Below are positions 14,699 through 16,098 of a DNA stretch of 16,098 bases, piece after piece. Numbering within the stretch: position 1 is the stretch's first letter; every line of letters starts with the position of its first letter. The notes under the pieces are model-generated. The model saw nothing but the letters and a program-made list of their open reading frames with translations. It made no database searches and had not been told where the DNA came from. The stretch covers positions 1 through 16,098 of the forward strand of contig CANESA010000006.1 in assembly GCA_947440735.1 (NCBI GenBank), given 5' to 3'. A program made the translations under genes and the position numbers. Source of the stretch: Candidatus Nanopelagicaceae bacterium (GTDB taxonomy: Bacteria; Actinomycetota; Actinomycetes; Nanopelagicales; Nanopelagicaceae).

Positions 14699-14992
14699 AT
14701 GGCCATTGCCATTAAGCCACTTGAAGATCGCATCGTTGTTAAGACCAACGAGGCTGAGACAGTTACAGCATCAGGTTTGGTTATTCCAGATACCGCCAAA
14801 GAGAAGCCACAGGAAGGCGTAGTTCTCGCCGTTGGCCCAGGTCGCTTTGATGATGGCGTTCGCGTTCCAATGGATGTCAAGGTTGGCGATGTCGTTCTCT
14901 ACAGCAAGTACGGCGGAACTGAAATGAAGTTCAACAACGAAGAGTTCCTCGTGCTTTCAGCGCGCGATGTCCTTGCAGTTATTGAGCGATAG
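14699..14992 (+). CDS. groES: Co-chaperonin GroES (10 kDa)
   Basis: A 97-residue protein that forms the heptameric lid of the GroEL folding chamber in the cytoplasm. [11 protein letters not shown] is the conserved first strand. The mobile loop around residues 18-35 ([17 protein letters not shown]) carries the hydrophobic LVIP that binds Gro[25 protein letters not shown] and the C-terminal [14 protein letters not shown] complete the family pattern. Full length, with a strong ribosome site and a CIRCE-like operator upstream, so heat-shock control by HrcA is likely. groL starts 3 bases after the stop. Confidence 0.98.
   Translation: MAIAIKPLEDRIVVKTNEAETVTASGLVIPDTAKEKPQEGVVLAVGPGRFDDGVRVPMDVKVGDVVLYSKYGGTEMKFNNEEFLVLSARDVLAVIER

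Positions 14993-16098
<1,106 letters not shown>

Overview
The window looks like part of a small-genome, moderate-GC actinobacterial chromosome. The backbone order rpsI - glmM - glmS - (acpS) - alr - tsaE - tsaB - rimI - tsaD - groES - groL is the actinobacterial arrangement (Mycobacterium tuberculosis has the same series with extra genes between). GC appears close to or just under half by eye, intergenic gaps are tiny, every gene is on the + strand, and GTG starts and probable leaderless promoters occur. This fits a streamlined freshwater lineage such as the acI/Nanopelagicales group; the taxon is my inference and was not tested.

Region 1 (1-5485) is a housekeeping and cell-wall block. It holds the end of rpsI, then glmM and glmS (glucosamine-phosphate supply for UDP-GlcNAc), a PAP2-family membrane phosphatase abutting glmS, acpS (ACP activation) and alr (D-alanine). 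Four of the five complete genes serve or plausibly serve peptidoglycan precursor supply.

Region 2 (5494-12114) is an accessory cassette placed between alr and tsaE, which adjoin in the M. tuberculosis order. It encodes a branched-chain-amino-acid/amide-type (HAAT family) ABC importer in the order ATPase - ATPase - permease - permease. A 183-base leader with a perfect 10-bp stem-loop follows, then an unanchored, cysteine-free secreted substrate-binding protein. Four bases after it comes a secreted alpha/beta-hydrolase with a visible Ser-Asp-His triad. A strong intrinsic terminator closes the block. The natural reading is an extracellular 'cut and import' system: the hydrolase releases a small product, the binding protein captures it and the importer takes it up. 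The substrate is unknown. The first ATPase has a degenerate ABC signature.

Region 3 (12121-14594) is the t6A tRNA-modification operon tsaE-tsaB-rimI-tsaD. All three junctions are ATGA overlaps, and a leaderless-type -10 precedes tsaE.

Region 4 (14595-16098) is the groES-groL chaperonin operon with a sigma70-like promoter and a CIRCE-like HrcA operator. groL runs off the end of the window. No tRNA, rRNA, CRISPR, insertion sequence or attachment site was seen, and no gene-free stretch exceeds 300 bases.
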